A stretch of DNA of 64,000 nt. Source: Thermoclostridium stercorarium subsp. stercorarium DSM 8532. Lineage in GTDB: Bacteria; Bacillota; Clostridia; DSM-8532. The notes under the pieces were generated by a model. The model saw only the letters and a list, made by a program, of their open reading frames with translations, did not search any database and was not told where the DNA came from. Position 1 is the stretch's first letter. Each line of letters starts with the position of its first letter. A program made the translations under genes and the position numbers. The DNA lies in the NCBI RefSeq assembly GCF_000331995.1, contig NC_020134.1, positions 1,959,465 through 2,023,464 of the forward strand, written 5' to 3'. Of the stretch, positions 26,111 through 34,893 are shown piece after piece.

Positions 26111-27889
26111 CGGTTTGTCAATATCCAGTCCCTTGTTGGCTGCGACATAATAGCTGAACAGCTGCAGGATAATAACCGACAGAGACGGAGAGAACAGTTC
26201 ATTAATCACAGGGATATTTACAATTTCAAGTTTTTCGCCGGGTAACGCCTTTATGCAGTTACCTATAAACAACACTTTTGCACCTCTGCTGATAACCTGC
26301 TCCACATTGCTGTAAATCTTTTCATACAATCTTTCACAGCAGGAAATGGCTACAACCAGGGTATTGTCCTCAATCAGCGAAATTGTTCCGTGCTTTAGCT
26401 CGCCACCCGCATAAGCTTCTGAATGAATATATGAAATTTCCTTAAGCTTAAGGGATCCTTCGAGAGCAATCGCATAATCTATATTTCTGCCTATGAAGAA
26501 AATGCTTTTATATCCGACGCAGGTTGTGGCATATTTCTGTATTGTATCGACATTCTTCAGCATTTCAGAAACTTTATCCGGCAGAGAGGCAATTTCACTA
26601 AAAAGCTTTCTTTCTTCTTCATCTGATAATTTGCCTAATTTTCTGGCGAAAGTCACAGCCAGCAGATAAAGCATTACCAACTGAGCAGAAAAAGCTTTTG
26701 TAGTAGCTACAGCTATTTCCGGGCCGGCCATTGTGTATAATGTATAATCGGTTTCCTTAGCAATGGTGCTGCCCATAACATTTACAATGGACAATGTAAC
26801 GGCTCCCCTTCGCTTTGCCTCTCTCATGGCTGCAATGGTATCTGCAGTTTCTCCCGACTGACTTATCAGGATGACCAGGGTATTATTATCGATTATCGGA
26901 TCCTTATAGCGGAACTCACTGGCAAGTTCCACTTCCACCGGTACGCGGCATAGCTTTTCAAATACGTACTTTGCAACCACGCCCGCATTATATGCCGAAC
27001 CGCAGCCTGTAATTACAAACTTGCTGAACCTGGTGACATCAAGACTTTCAATAACCTTTCCGTTATCTCCGTTTGCCAGAACCGACTGAATTGTATCCCT
27101 TATAGCCCTCGGCTGTTCCATTATTTCCTTCAGCATGAAATGCTCGTATCCGCCTTTTTCGGCGCTGTCAACACTCCAGGTTATAATCTCCGGTTCTTTG
27201 TATATCGGCTCTCTGTCCATGTTATAGAATTCCACACCCGATTTGGTCAATACGGCAATTTCCTTGTCATTGAGATAATAAACTCTGTTTGTGTGTTTAA
27301 GAATGGCCGGTACGTCAGACGCAATAAAATTTCCGTGTTCTGCAACGCCTATTATAAGCGGATTGTCCTTCTTTATTGCAATTAACTTATTCGGTTCGTC
27401 AAGGCACATAATTCCCAAAGCATATGAACCTTCCAGTGCATTTGCCGTTTTTATAACCGTCTCAACTATATCACCGTTATAATAATATTCGGCGAGCTGA
27501 GCAATAACCTCACTGTCGGTCTGGGAAACAAATTTTATTCCCTTCTGCTCAAGCCTTTCTTTTATCTGCTTGTAATTTTCAATTATGCCGTTATGTACAA
27601 TGGCAATTTTGTTTTTACTTCCCACATGGGGATGCGAATTGATATCCGACGGTTCTCCATGAGTAGCCCACCGGGTATGACCGATTCCTATATATCCTTT
27701 AATCGGACGTTGTTTGATTAATTCTTCCAGAGCCGTCAAACGTCCTTTCTGTTTAGCAACTTCAAAACCCTTCTCGTTCATAATTGCTATACCAGCCGAG
27801 TCATATCCCCGGTATTCCAACCTCTTCAAACCGTCCAAAATAATCGGTACCGCATTTTCTTTTCCTATATATCCAATAATTCCACACAT
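26078..27889 (-). CDS. glmS: glutamine--fructose-6-phosphate aminotransferase GlmS
   Basis: Makes glucosamine-6-phosphate from fructose-6-phosphate and glutamine, the entry step to peptidoglycan and other amino sugars. Its 603 aa are full length. The N-terminal glutaminase starts MCGIIGY with the catalytic Cys as residue 2, and the GHTRWATHG motif follows. Two SIS sugar-isomerase domains follow (GCGSAYNAG; SQSGETADT; FIGRNIDYAIALEGSLKLKE). The C-terminus NLAKSVTVE is the very conserved end used by Tn7-type elements for targeting. The ribosome site is AAGGGGG. The gene is intact, so the insertions behind it did not harm the coding sequence, as expected for attTn7. Confidence 0.98.
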   Translation of the reverse strand: MCGIIGYIGKENAVPIILDGLKRLEYRGYDSAGIAIMNEKGFEVAKQKGRLTALEELIKQRPIKGYIGIGHTRWATHGEPSDINSHPHVGSKNKIAIVHNGIIENYKQIKERLEQKGIKFVSQTDSEVIAQLAEYYYNGDIVETVIKTANALEGSYALGIMCLDEPNKLIAIKKDNPLIIGVAEHGNFIASDVPAILKHTNRVYYLNDKEIAVLTKSGVEFYNMDREPIYKEPEIITWSVDSAEKGGYEHFMLKEIMEQPRAIRDTIQSVLANGDNGKVIESLDVTRFSKFVITGCGSAYNAGVVAKYVFEKLCRVPVEVELASEFRYKDPIIDNNTLVILISQSGETADTIAAMREAKRRGAVTLSIVNVMGSTIAKETDYTLYTMAGPEIAVATTKAFSAQLVMLYLLAVTFARKLGKLSDEEERKLFSEIASLPDKVSEMLKNVDTIQKYATTCVGYKSIFFIGRNIDYAIALEGSLKLKEISYIHSEAYAGGELKHGTISLIEDNTLVVAISCCERLYEKIYSNVEQVISRGAKVLFIGNCIKALPGEKLEIVNIPVINELFSPSLSVIILQLFSYYVAANKGLDIDKPRNLAKSVTVE

Positions 27890-28073
27890 AGGTTTTTACC
27901 CCCTTATAAGATATAACTGCCCATGAGTTTTTATGATGTTTCCCCAGTTTATAACAACTTGGCCCGAAAAACCTTGATATAATCCACGACTCAGTACGTT
28001 TAACCTAAAAATCACATTTCCATCATAAAACACGGCAGTATTCCTTTGTTTTCATATATTCGCATCAAATCCA

Positions 28074-28176
28074 AATAAAAAAGACGTTCATTTCACATAA
28101 TTTCGGGCAGCCATAACAACCATATGACACGGCATACTCCTGATATCACATTATCTAATGAACGCCTTTGTTCAAA
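28074..28176 (-). promoter_or_regulatory. structured leader of glmS with terminator-like stem
   Basis: Just after the predicted start of transcription, the minus strand can form a long stem, AAAGGCGTTCATT with AATGAACGTCTTT. It encloses about 70 bases with further pairing and is followed by a U-rich tail (TTTTTTAT). I do not find the glmS ribozyme core. A partly similar segment (GGAATACTGCCGTGT against GGAGTATGCCGTGT) recurs downstream in the leader. It looks like an attenuator of unrecognised class. Confidence 0.45.
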
Positions 28177-28183
28177 TAGTATT

Positions 28184-28212
28184 ATTATATGTTTCTTACA
28201 ATTAATTGTCAA
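28184..28212 (-). promoter_or_regulatory. sigma-A type promoter of glmS
   Basis: On the minus strand TTGACA (28212-28207) is followed after exactly 17 bases by TATAAT (28189-28184). Both boxes match the consensus perfectly. This implies a 5' leader of about 285 bases. Confidence 0.8.
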
Positions 28213-28298
28213 TTACTATTTCATGTTATCATTTGATATTTATATTAGTTTATTTGTGTTTATATTAACTTACACCAATAATAAACAATAATTATAGC

Positions 28299-28565
28299 TT
28301 ATTGGGCACGGTAATCCATCCCTATGTATCTGTTACCGCCCCGCAGCTCCTCAATCATTTGATTTATCCACTTTCCATCGTCTCAGGCCTTTTTGCTTTT
28401 AATCCACCCCAGATAGTCATTTTGCTGGTATGGCGGTCTTCTTCCGTAGGCTTCCATCAGATTTTCGTATACAAGCCGTTCCTCCACATCCGGAGGCATT
28501 GGATTTATCCTCCGTTTCAGTCGGGAGGTATCCATTTGTTCACTTAAACTCCTTTTCCAACCCAT
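28299..28565 (-). pseudogene. YdeI/OmpD-associated family remnant
   Basis: The C-terminal third of a YdeI-like protein (family with a bacteriocin-protection annotation in some genomes). PMPPDVEERL and RPPYQQNDYLGWI are characteristic. An in-frame TGA follows KSKKA, after which the reading continues WINQMIEELRGGNRYIGM to a final stop at 28299. The N-terminal two thirds are absent. It lies between glmS and the MATE gene, and no function remains. Confidence 0.65.
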
Positions 28566-28813
28566 AATCTGCTTCGCGCAAAGCTCAACAAACTGGTGAC
28601 CCGTGCATCATAATTGAACAACACGTCCTAAAGAAAATAAAAGCCTCTTAGATATATAATACTATATTTTTCCTGTTTTTTCAATTTTAAATCTAATTTT
28701 TAAAATCAATATTATAGCGATCATCACATCATTGTAAAGTTTATTGAAACATAGGATTGGTACTATCGAAATTTGCAGGTATATAAAACAAACATGGAAA
28801 TGAAAACATGAAT

Positions 28814-28866
28814 AAAGCTTTGGAAAGGCTATAAGCCGCAGACTTATATGCCAATCCAAAGCTTTT
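28814..28866 (-). terminator. terminator after the MATE gene (bidirectional)
   Basis: The long stem AAAGCTTTGGAaaGGC / GCCaaTCCAAAGCTTT has a 19-base loop. T-rich tails lie on both sides, TTTATT on the minus strand and TTTTT on the plus strand. It is 15 bases beyond the MATE stop. Confidence 0.8.
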
Positions 28867-28880
28867 TCAACCAAGGCCGG

Positions 28881-30254
28881 TTAAGGTTCGACACTTACTG
28901 GCCCGACAACTTTATTCTCCTTCCATTTCCCCGAGATATAGAAAATGAAAAGGATAATTCCCGACGCGAAAGTGGCGACCGGCGCCGCAAGCCCAAGCCC
29001 CCACAGTCCTTTTTGCATTACCACCCCAAAAATTATCCCTATCGGGATACGGAAACCGATTGATGAAAGAATACCGCAGACCGACGATATAACCGTATGC
29101 CCTGAACCAGTAATAAGCCCGTTCAGACAAAATGTAAGCGGTACAAGCAGGTAATCAAAGGAAAATGTTCTGATATACTCAACCCCTGCAGCAATTGTTT
29201 CTGGGTTACTGTCAAACAGCGAAAGAATTTTCTCCGGAAACATCTGTGTTAAGGCAAATACTACAAATGTAATTGAAAACGAAAGCGCCAAGCCTGTGTG
29301 GAATGTTTTTCTGGCGCGTTCGGTTTCCCCGGCTCCCATATTCTGCGCTACCATCGCAGATACCGAAGAGCTTACGGCTATGGCAGGCAATATTGCGAAT
29401 CCGTTATATTTTCCAACAATTCCGACAGCGGCGGACGCACTTACTCCCATGCTGTTTGCAATAGTGGTAAGCACGAGGAAAGAAAAGTTCACAATTACAT
29501 TCTGTATTGAAATCGGTATACCTATCTTAATAATCATGTTAAAACGCTCTTTATAAAATTTAAAGGAACTAAGCTTGAAGTCAAATTCAAAATCACTTCT
29601 TTTAAGGTAAATAATGCATAAAATCATGCTTAATGCCTGAGAAATAACCGTCGCGATAGCCGCTCCCTTTGCTGCCATTCTATAAACTCCCACTAACAAA
29701 AGATCAAGAAAAACATTCGTTACACATGCTATGGTTACAAAATACAACGGCCTTTTACTGTCGCCGAGGCCTCGCAAAATTGCCGCAAATGCATTATAGC
29801 CAAAGATAAATATCGTCCCCAGAAGAGTAACGTCCAGATAATTCCTTGCCTCCTGATATGATTCGGCAGGTGTCTGCAGAAGGCGCAGAATTCCGTCCGA
29901 CAAAATTAACATAATAATCGTTAAGCCAATACCGGCAACAAGGAGGAAGGTAAGAAGGGTACTTATGGTTTCCCTCATTCCCTTTCTGTCGCGGGAGCCA
30001 AGGTATTGACCAATAATTACGGTTCCACCGGTTGTAAGCCCTATAATAATGTTTGTCATTATAAATGTGACCTGACCGCCAATATTAACTCCTGAGATGC
30101 CGGCGGTTCCTGAGTAGATACCTACTATAAGCATATCGGCAACATTATAGAGGCTTTGTATCATATTAGAAAGCAAAAACGGCAGTGCAAAAAGTATAAG
30201 CTGTTTGACGACATTCCCTTCAGTCAGGTTTTTCTCAATTGATGCCTTCTTCAT
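28881..30254 (-). CDS. MATE-family multidrug/metabolite exporter
   Basis: A 457-aa membrane protein with about 12 hydrophobic segments in two similar halves, typical of MATE Na+ or H+ coupled exporters. The first half begins VVKQLILFALPFLLSNMIQSLYNVADMLIVG with the family's usual P...N..D pattern. The second half begins FNMIIKIGIPISIQNVIVNFSF. ATG 30254 (MKKASIEKNL) has GGGGAGAT upstream; the frame is open 11 codons further. It stands alone and is followed by a strong terminator. The substrate cannot be predicted. Confidence 0.92.
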   Translation of the reverse strand: MKKASIEKNLTEGNVVKQLILFALPFLLSNMIQSLYNVADMLIVGIYSGTAGISGVNIGGQVTFIMTNIIIGLTTGGTVIIGQYLGSRDRKGMRETISTLLTFLLVAGIGLTIIMLILSDGILRLLQTPAESYQEARNYLDVTLLGTIFIFGYNAFAAILRGLGDSKRPLYFVTIACVTNVFLDLLLVGVYRMAAKGAAIATVISQALSMILCIIYLKRSDFEFDFKLSSFKFYKERFNMIIKIGIPISIQNVIVNFSFLVLTTIANSMGVSASAAVGIVGKYNGFAILPAIAVSSSVSAMVAQNMGAGETERARKTFHTGLALSFSITFVVFALTQMFPEKILSLFDSNPETIAAGVEYIRTFSFDYLLVPLTFCLNGLITGSGHTVISSVCGILSSIGFRIPIGIIFGVVMQKGLWGLGLAAPVATFASGIILFIFYISGKWKENKVVGPVSVEP

Positions 30255-30396
30255 AGTTCTGTCCCCTATCTCCCCTTCTACAGTCAAAATTTATGGCAGA
30301 ATAACAAAAAATAATGCAATCAGTTCAGACTGCATTTTAAAAAAGGTTAGCTTATCTATTATAACATAAAATATCCGGAGTACAATTTATATTTTT

Positions 30397-30414
30397 TTCA
30401 AACTAACATAATAT
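30397..30414 (+). repeat. 18-bp direct repeat, left copy, flanking the IS30 remnant
   Basis: TTCAAACTAACATAATAT occurs here and again at 32135-32152 in the same orientation, exactly outside the IS30 ends. It is probably a long target-site duplication. Confidence 0.6.
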
Positions 30415-30667
30415 AAATTGCAATATTAAATGCCGTGAAAAATTTGGTAAATCCATTGCTTACTGGAATAAATTCTATACATCATACCGCCATTTCTATG
30501 GCTGACCTATAACCAAACATTCTTCTTGGATATTCATTAATCCATCTCTCTATACTTTTTATTTTTGCTTTACTTACTTTTGATATATCTGTTCCTTTTG
30601 GTATAAATCTTCTTATCAGTTTATTAATATTTTCGTTCGTTCCTCTTTCCCAAGAACTATAAGGATG

Positions 30668-31962
30668 GGGTGTTAAAATAAAATTGTGTCTGGTGTATAA
30701 TAAAATCACAAAGGAGGCTGGTAATTATGGATAAAAATACCTATTATGAAACAGTCAAAAATATGGCGGTTGAAAAAGTATTAAACCAGTATTGCTCTGA
30801 TTCAGATCCATCACGCCCTGCCCTCAAAAAGTTGCTGGAGGATTTGCTCGACTGGTTTATGTTGTCTGAACGCCAAATCTATCTCTTGAAAAACGAGAAC
30901 GACAAAGGCAACGGCTTTTATGATAGAAAACTTGGTACACCTATGGGTAACCTGGACATCTCTGTCCCAAGAACTCGCACTGGCGATTTCAGACCCCACA
31001 TCCTACCTGAACCGTATAAAAGGGTGGATGAATCCTATACAGACCTTCTTATGTCCCTTATTGTCAACGGTTATTCAGAATCTTCTCTCTTAAATACCCT
31101 CAAAAGCCTCAACCTTCCTTACTCTGATGATGAACTCAACAAAATCAAAGATGACCTAAAAAGTGAATTAGACCTTTTCAAACAACGGGAATTACCCGAA
31201 TCGGTGTTTGCTTTATTAATCGATGCTTATCATTGTGAGATAAAAGACGGCTCAAAAGTGAAGAAAGCCGCATGCTACATAATCCTTGGCGTTGATATGG
31301 AAGGTAAGAAAGACATCTTTGGCCTTTACACCTTCTTCGGCAAAGAAAACAGAGCCGATTGGAACAAGGTCTTTGAAGACTTGATAAACCGCGGTCTTAA
31401 ACGAGTTTTAGTGGTTGTAAGTGATGATTTCCCAGGTATTATCGAGACCGTCAAAGCTGTATATCCATATGCTGATCATCAGCTCTGTTTTGTACACCTT
31501 CAGAGAAATATCCGCAAATACATGACCAAAGCTGATGCCGCAGAATTCAATAAAGAACTCGATAAAATAAAATTTGCTTCTTCCTTTGATGAAGCTGTTC
31601 AAAAGTTTTATGACCTTTGCAGTAAATTTAAGAGTAAATATAGCCGATATATGAACATTCTCATGGAGAAAGCAGAACATTATATGGCTTTCATTAAATA
31701 CCCCGAATCCTTGAGGAAGCATGTTTATACTACCAACAGTGTAGAGAGTATCAACAGTCTAGTTGAAAAAATTCGGATAAGATCGGGTGGTTACTTTAAC
31801 TCTGTCGAAGTATTGGAAATTAACATATATTTACAGAGGGAGAACTTAAGGCGGACAAAATGGAAAAAAAGCGGTACCAATGATAAATGCTCACATTTAT
31901 GAAATACAACAAATTTTCCAGTTACGTTACTTTAATCAGACACAAAATTCTTGACAACTCTC
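30668..31962 (+). mobile_element. IS256-family element, copy 2
   Basis: A 1295-bp element with the same ends as copy 1 (GGGTGTTAAAATAAAA... to ...TTGACAACTCTC). The flanking 8-mers do not match, so one flank was rearranged after insertion. It is free of the miniature element and serves as the empty-site reference for copy A. Confidence 0.92.
30727..31902 (+). pseudogene. IS256-family transposase with C-terminal frameshift
   Basis: The 391-aa frame starts MDKNTYYETVKNMAVE after AAAGGAGG, with the DDE core intact (IDAYHCE, SDDFPG, TNSVESINS). Near the end a run of seven A, where copy 1 has six, changes the last codons to KKSGTNDKCSHL. Copy 1 instead has about 28 residues ending FNQTQNS. The lost tail contains the usual IQQIFQLRY ending. 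Activity is doubtful but cannot be excluded. Confidence 0.88.
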
Positions 31963-32134
31963 CTATGGCGTATCTTTCTCTTTCATTTAGGTGTTTGTTT
32001 TTTCTTGTTTCTGTGTTATTATTCATATAACTCATGGTACTCCTTTGCTAATGTTTTTCTTTGGTTATTAAACATTTTACAATGGATTACCATGAGTTTT
32101 CTATATATTACGGCATTTTATTTTACAACTTCCC

Positions 32135-32152
32135 TTCAAACTAACATAATAT
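32135..32152 (+). repeat. 18-bp direct repeat, right copy
   Basis: Second copy of TTCAAACTAACATAATAT, directly beyond the right end of the IS30 remnant. Confidence 0.6.
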
Positions 32153-32219
32153 CCGTATTACAGAAATTTATGGGGTTATTACAATGAAAATTTCATTTCA
32201 TCCGGCTTAAAAAAAACTT

Positions 32220-33131
32220 TCATGAATTATAAAATTTAATTACTTTATTGTATTCCTTCATAATATACTGCAGTATGTCCACATGTTCGAAATCGCTGTG
32301 ATACAGAATATTAATCTCACGTATCATACTGAGGTTTTCAATGGGGAGTACCGAAATTTTTCCCTTTTTCATTTCGTCCAGGCATGCACTCTTGGCAAGA
32401 ATGGATACACCGATATCCCTCCGCACAAGATCCTTAATTGTGGCAATATTATCAACTTCCAGTATAACATTAAAATCATCAAGGGACATATTCCTGCTTT
32501 CCAAATGGGCCATAAACAGGTTCCTTGTGCCTGATTTCGGACTGCGCAGAATTAACGGCTGCTTTTTTAGCTCATTTATTGTTACAATACTTTTTTTGGC
32601 TAACGGGTTATTGTTGGAAACTACCAGCATTAAGGAATCTGTATCAAGCAAAATTGAATTAATACTGGGATCCTGTACTTTTCCTTCTACAACAGCTAAA
32701 TCTATTTCATAATTCTTAAGCATACTATAAAGATTATTTATGGAATCAGAAACTATTCTTATAGTCGTACCGCGATTCTGAGAACTGTACCTTCCCAGCA
32801 CTTCTGCCACGGCATTACTTTCTGCGGTATGAGTAATCCCTACGGTAAGACGTCTGACATGGCGCCGTTCATCCTGAATATTCTGTTTCATTCTTTCATA
32901 TAGAGCAATTATCCTTCGTGCATACTGAATGACAATATTACCTTCATTTGTCGGTTTTATTTCATTTCCCACACGGTTAAAAATTTTTATATTCAGTTCC
33001 TTTTCCAACTGCTTTATATGCTGAGTTACCGCCGGCTGTGTTAATGACAGGTATTCTGCTGCCCGTGTATAACTCTTATATTCAACTACCGCCAATAATG
33101 TATAGAGCTTAACGTCAATCACTCTATTCAT
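32220..33131 (-). CDS. LysR-family transcriptional regulator
   Basis: A 303-aa regulator. The N-terminal winged helix-turn-helix (about 1-65) has SYTRAAEYLSLTQPAVTQHIKQLE, a textbook LysR recognition helix. The C-terminal effector domain (about 90-295) has the LTVGITHTAESNAV opening. It is divergent from the cation/proton antiporter gene, with 139 bases between the starts. By the usual LysR pattern it probably controls that gene and itself, so an ion- or pH-linked co-inducer is plausible but unproven. The AT-rich divergent region contains several A/T dyads that could serve as the binding site. Confidence 0.95.
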   Translation of the reverse strand: MNRVIDVKLYTLLAVVEYKSYTRAAEYLSLTQPAVTQHIKQLEKELNIKIFNRVGNEIKPTNEGNIVIQYARRIIALYERMKQNIQDERRHVRRLTVGITHTAESNAVAEVLGRYSSQNRGTTIRIVSDSINNLYSMLKNYEIDLAVVEGKVQDPSINSILLDTDSLMLVVSNNNPLAKKSIVTINELKKQPLILRSPKSGTRNLFMAHLESRNMSLDDFNVILEVDNIATIKDLVRRDIGVSILAKSACLDEMKKGKISVLPIENLSMIREINILYHSDFEHVDILQYIMKEYNKVIKFYNS

Positions 33132-33270
33132 CCCCGATTATAAAGTTTATTTATCATATTCAAATAAAATATAAATTTACTTTATAAAATTTTTGATTAT
33201 AATCATAGCATATATCCGGAATAGAAGCAAGATTAAGGACAAATTTGATTGATTGGAGGAATTTCGGTAA

Positions 33271-34542
33271 ATGTCTAATCTTTTGTATAACTTTAATTAC
33301 ACAACTGTTACTCTTTTATCTTTAGCATTAATTTTAGCAGCAGGCTTTTTGCTAACGCGCATTACAAAAATAGCAAAACTGCCAAATGTAACCGGTTATA
33401 TAATTGCCGGCATTCTGATAGGTCCATATGTTCTGAACTTCATTCCGCATGAAATGGTTGAAAACATGAGTTTTATCAGCGATATAGCCTTAGCTTTTAT
33501 AGCCTTCGGTATTGGTCAATTTTTTACGAAGGAAGCATTTAAAGAAACAGGTTTTGGCGTTTTTGTGATTATTATAACGGAATCCTTAGTGCCGGGAATT
33601 ATGGTAACTCTTTTCACACATTTTGTATTTTGTTTGAATTGGAGTTTTTGTATGATTTTAGGTGCTATTGCCACAGCAACTGCACCTGCCAGCACAATGG
33701 TTACGATTCGGCAATACCATGCTCGTGGGAATTTCGTTAATACATTACTTCAGGTGGTTGCCTTTGACGACGCTGTATGCCTTATATCCTTCAGCCTGGC
33801 GTCTGCATTTGTTAGTTCAAGCATTGGGGAAAATGTCTCAGTTTCCCAAATTATTATACCGGTTGTTTACAATATTGGTGCTCTCGCAATGGGTTTTATC
33901 GGTGGAATTATATTAAGCAAGCTAATCACACCCAACCGAAGCCAGGACAATCGACTGATACTAACCATATCACTTCTGCTCGGAATTGCAGGCCTGTGCG
34001 CTGCCGCGGATATTTCACCTTTACTTTCATGTATGGTGCTTGGTACAACATATATTAATATAACCAAAGACAGGGAATTGTTCAAACAGGTTGAAAATTT
34101 TACGCCTCCTGTTTTGTCGGTATTTTTTGTAGTATCAGGAATGAGATTGGATATAAGTTCTTTCCGTTCATTAGGGATAATTGGAGTATTCTATTTTGTA
34201 ACACGAATTGTCGGAAAATATATCGGCGCCTATATTGGTTGCTTAATAGCAAAAAGCACAAAGGAAGTAAGAGATTATCTGGGATTGGCTTTAATTCCTC
34301 AAGCGGGCGTTGCAATTGGGCTTGCTTTCCTTGGGGAAAGAATTTTACCCGGCGGCATGGGAAATATGTTGCTTACAATAATATTATCATCTTCAGTATT
34401 GTATGAATTAATTGGACCGGCTTGCGCTAAAATCGCGCTGATACGTTCGGGTTCAATAAAAAATCAAAAAGAAAAAACTGAATTAACCTCCGGGGAAATA
34501 AAAACTGAACACAAAAACTTATATTGCAACGGCAAAGTGTAA
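33271..34542 (+). CDS. cation:proton antiporter (CPA2, Na+/H+ exchanger type)
   Basis: A 423-aa integral membrane protein with about 12 hydrophobic segments, expected to exchange Na+ or K+ for H+. Typical features are NVTGYIIAGILIGPYVL near the N-terminus, then GAIATATAPASTMVTIRQ and VVAFDDAVCLISFSLA, where the DD pair resembles the ion-binding site of the family. There is no C-terminal TrkA-N domain; the short hydrophilic tail ends HKNLYCNGKV. The ATG has GGAGGAATTT upstream. The divergent LysR gene suggests regulation. Confidence 0.92.
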   Translation: MSNLLYNFNYTTVTLLSLALILAAGFLLTRITKIAKLPNVTGYIIAGILIGPYVLNFIPHEMVENMSFISDIALAFIAFGIGQFFTKEAFKETGFGVFVIIITESLVPGIMVTLFTHFVFCLNWSFCMILGAIATATAPASTMVTIRQYHARGNFVNTLLQVVAFDDAVCLISFSLASAFVSSSIGENVSVSQIIIPVVYNIGALAMGFIGGIILSKLITPNRSQDNRLILTISLLLGIAGLCAAADISPLLSCMVLGTTYINITKDRELFKQVENFTPPVLSVFFVVSGMRLDISSFRSLGIIGVFYFVTRIVGKYIGAYIGCLIAKSTKEVRDYLGLALIPQAGVAIGLAFLGERILPGGMGNMLLTIILSSSVLYELIGPACAKIALIRSGSIKNQKEKTELTSGEIKTEHKNLYCNGKV

Positions 34543-34893
34543 ATCTTCTGCAAAATGCCCGTTTTGTTGCCTGCTTTAACGTTACTGTCCTGCGCTGAGG
34601 TTTTCGGCTTTCACTCAAAATAACAGAATAGCTTTTTAGCTGATTTGAATATTTAAAACCAATTCTGGGCTTAAGGATAAAATACGACAATATGTTACTT
34701 GTATCGACAAAAATAATATGATAGTATATATATCTTAGCTAATTCTTCCATACACCAGCAAATTCAATTATTAAAATCCATGATTAAAGCCTGGGTTTCT
34801 TAAAAACGTCCGGGCGTAAATGTGTGGAGAAATAGCTTTTTGCTGTATTTTTTGGACAAGCTCATAAATTTTCAGAAAAAGCGAGGAGTTGAT
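34543..34893. other. intergenic region upstream of the chemoreceptor
   Basis: About 350 bases without a supportable gene or RNA. It should contain the chemoreceptor promoter, but I cannot single out boxes with confidence. Confidence 0.4.

Larger units (their letters stand above)
30482..32035 (-). pseudogene. IS30-family transposase, two end fragments
   Basis: The start fragment (32035-31963) reads MSYMNNNTETRKNK, HLNERERYAI, resembling the N-terminal helix-turn-helix lead of IS30 transposases. The end fragment (30667-30482) reads HPYSSWERGTNENINKLIRR and RRMFGYRSAIE, the conserved C-terminus with the catalytic Glu region. About 230 middle codons are missing. Not functional. Confidence 0.8.
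30415..32134 (-). mobile_element. IS30-family remnant invaded by IS256
   Basis: Terminal inverted repeats (AAATTGCAATATTAAATGCCGT at the left; AAGTTGTAAAATAAAATGCCGT as complement at the right) agree at about 19 of 24 bases. Between them lie only the first 24 and last 62 or so codons of an IS30 transposase, with IS256 copy 2 in between. Most of the element was lost, probably by a deletion next to the IS256. Confidence 0.75.

Noticed and set aside
27900-28180. glmS ribozyme
   Set aside because: The conserved core (GCGCC... and GACGAGG-type segments) is not found in the leader.
31951-32187. Plus-strand frame of 78 codons after IS256 copy 2
   Set aside because: It is antisense to the IS30 transposase start fragment and starts inside the IS256 end.
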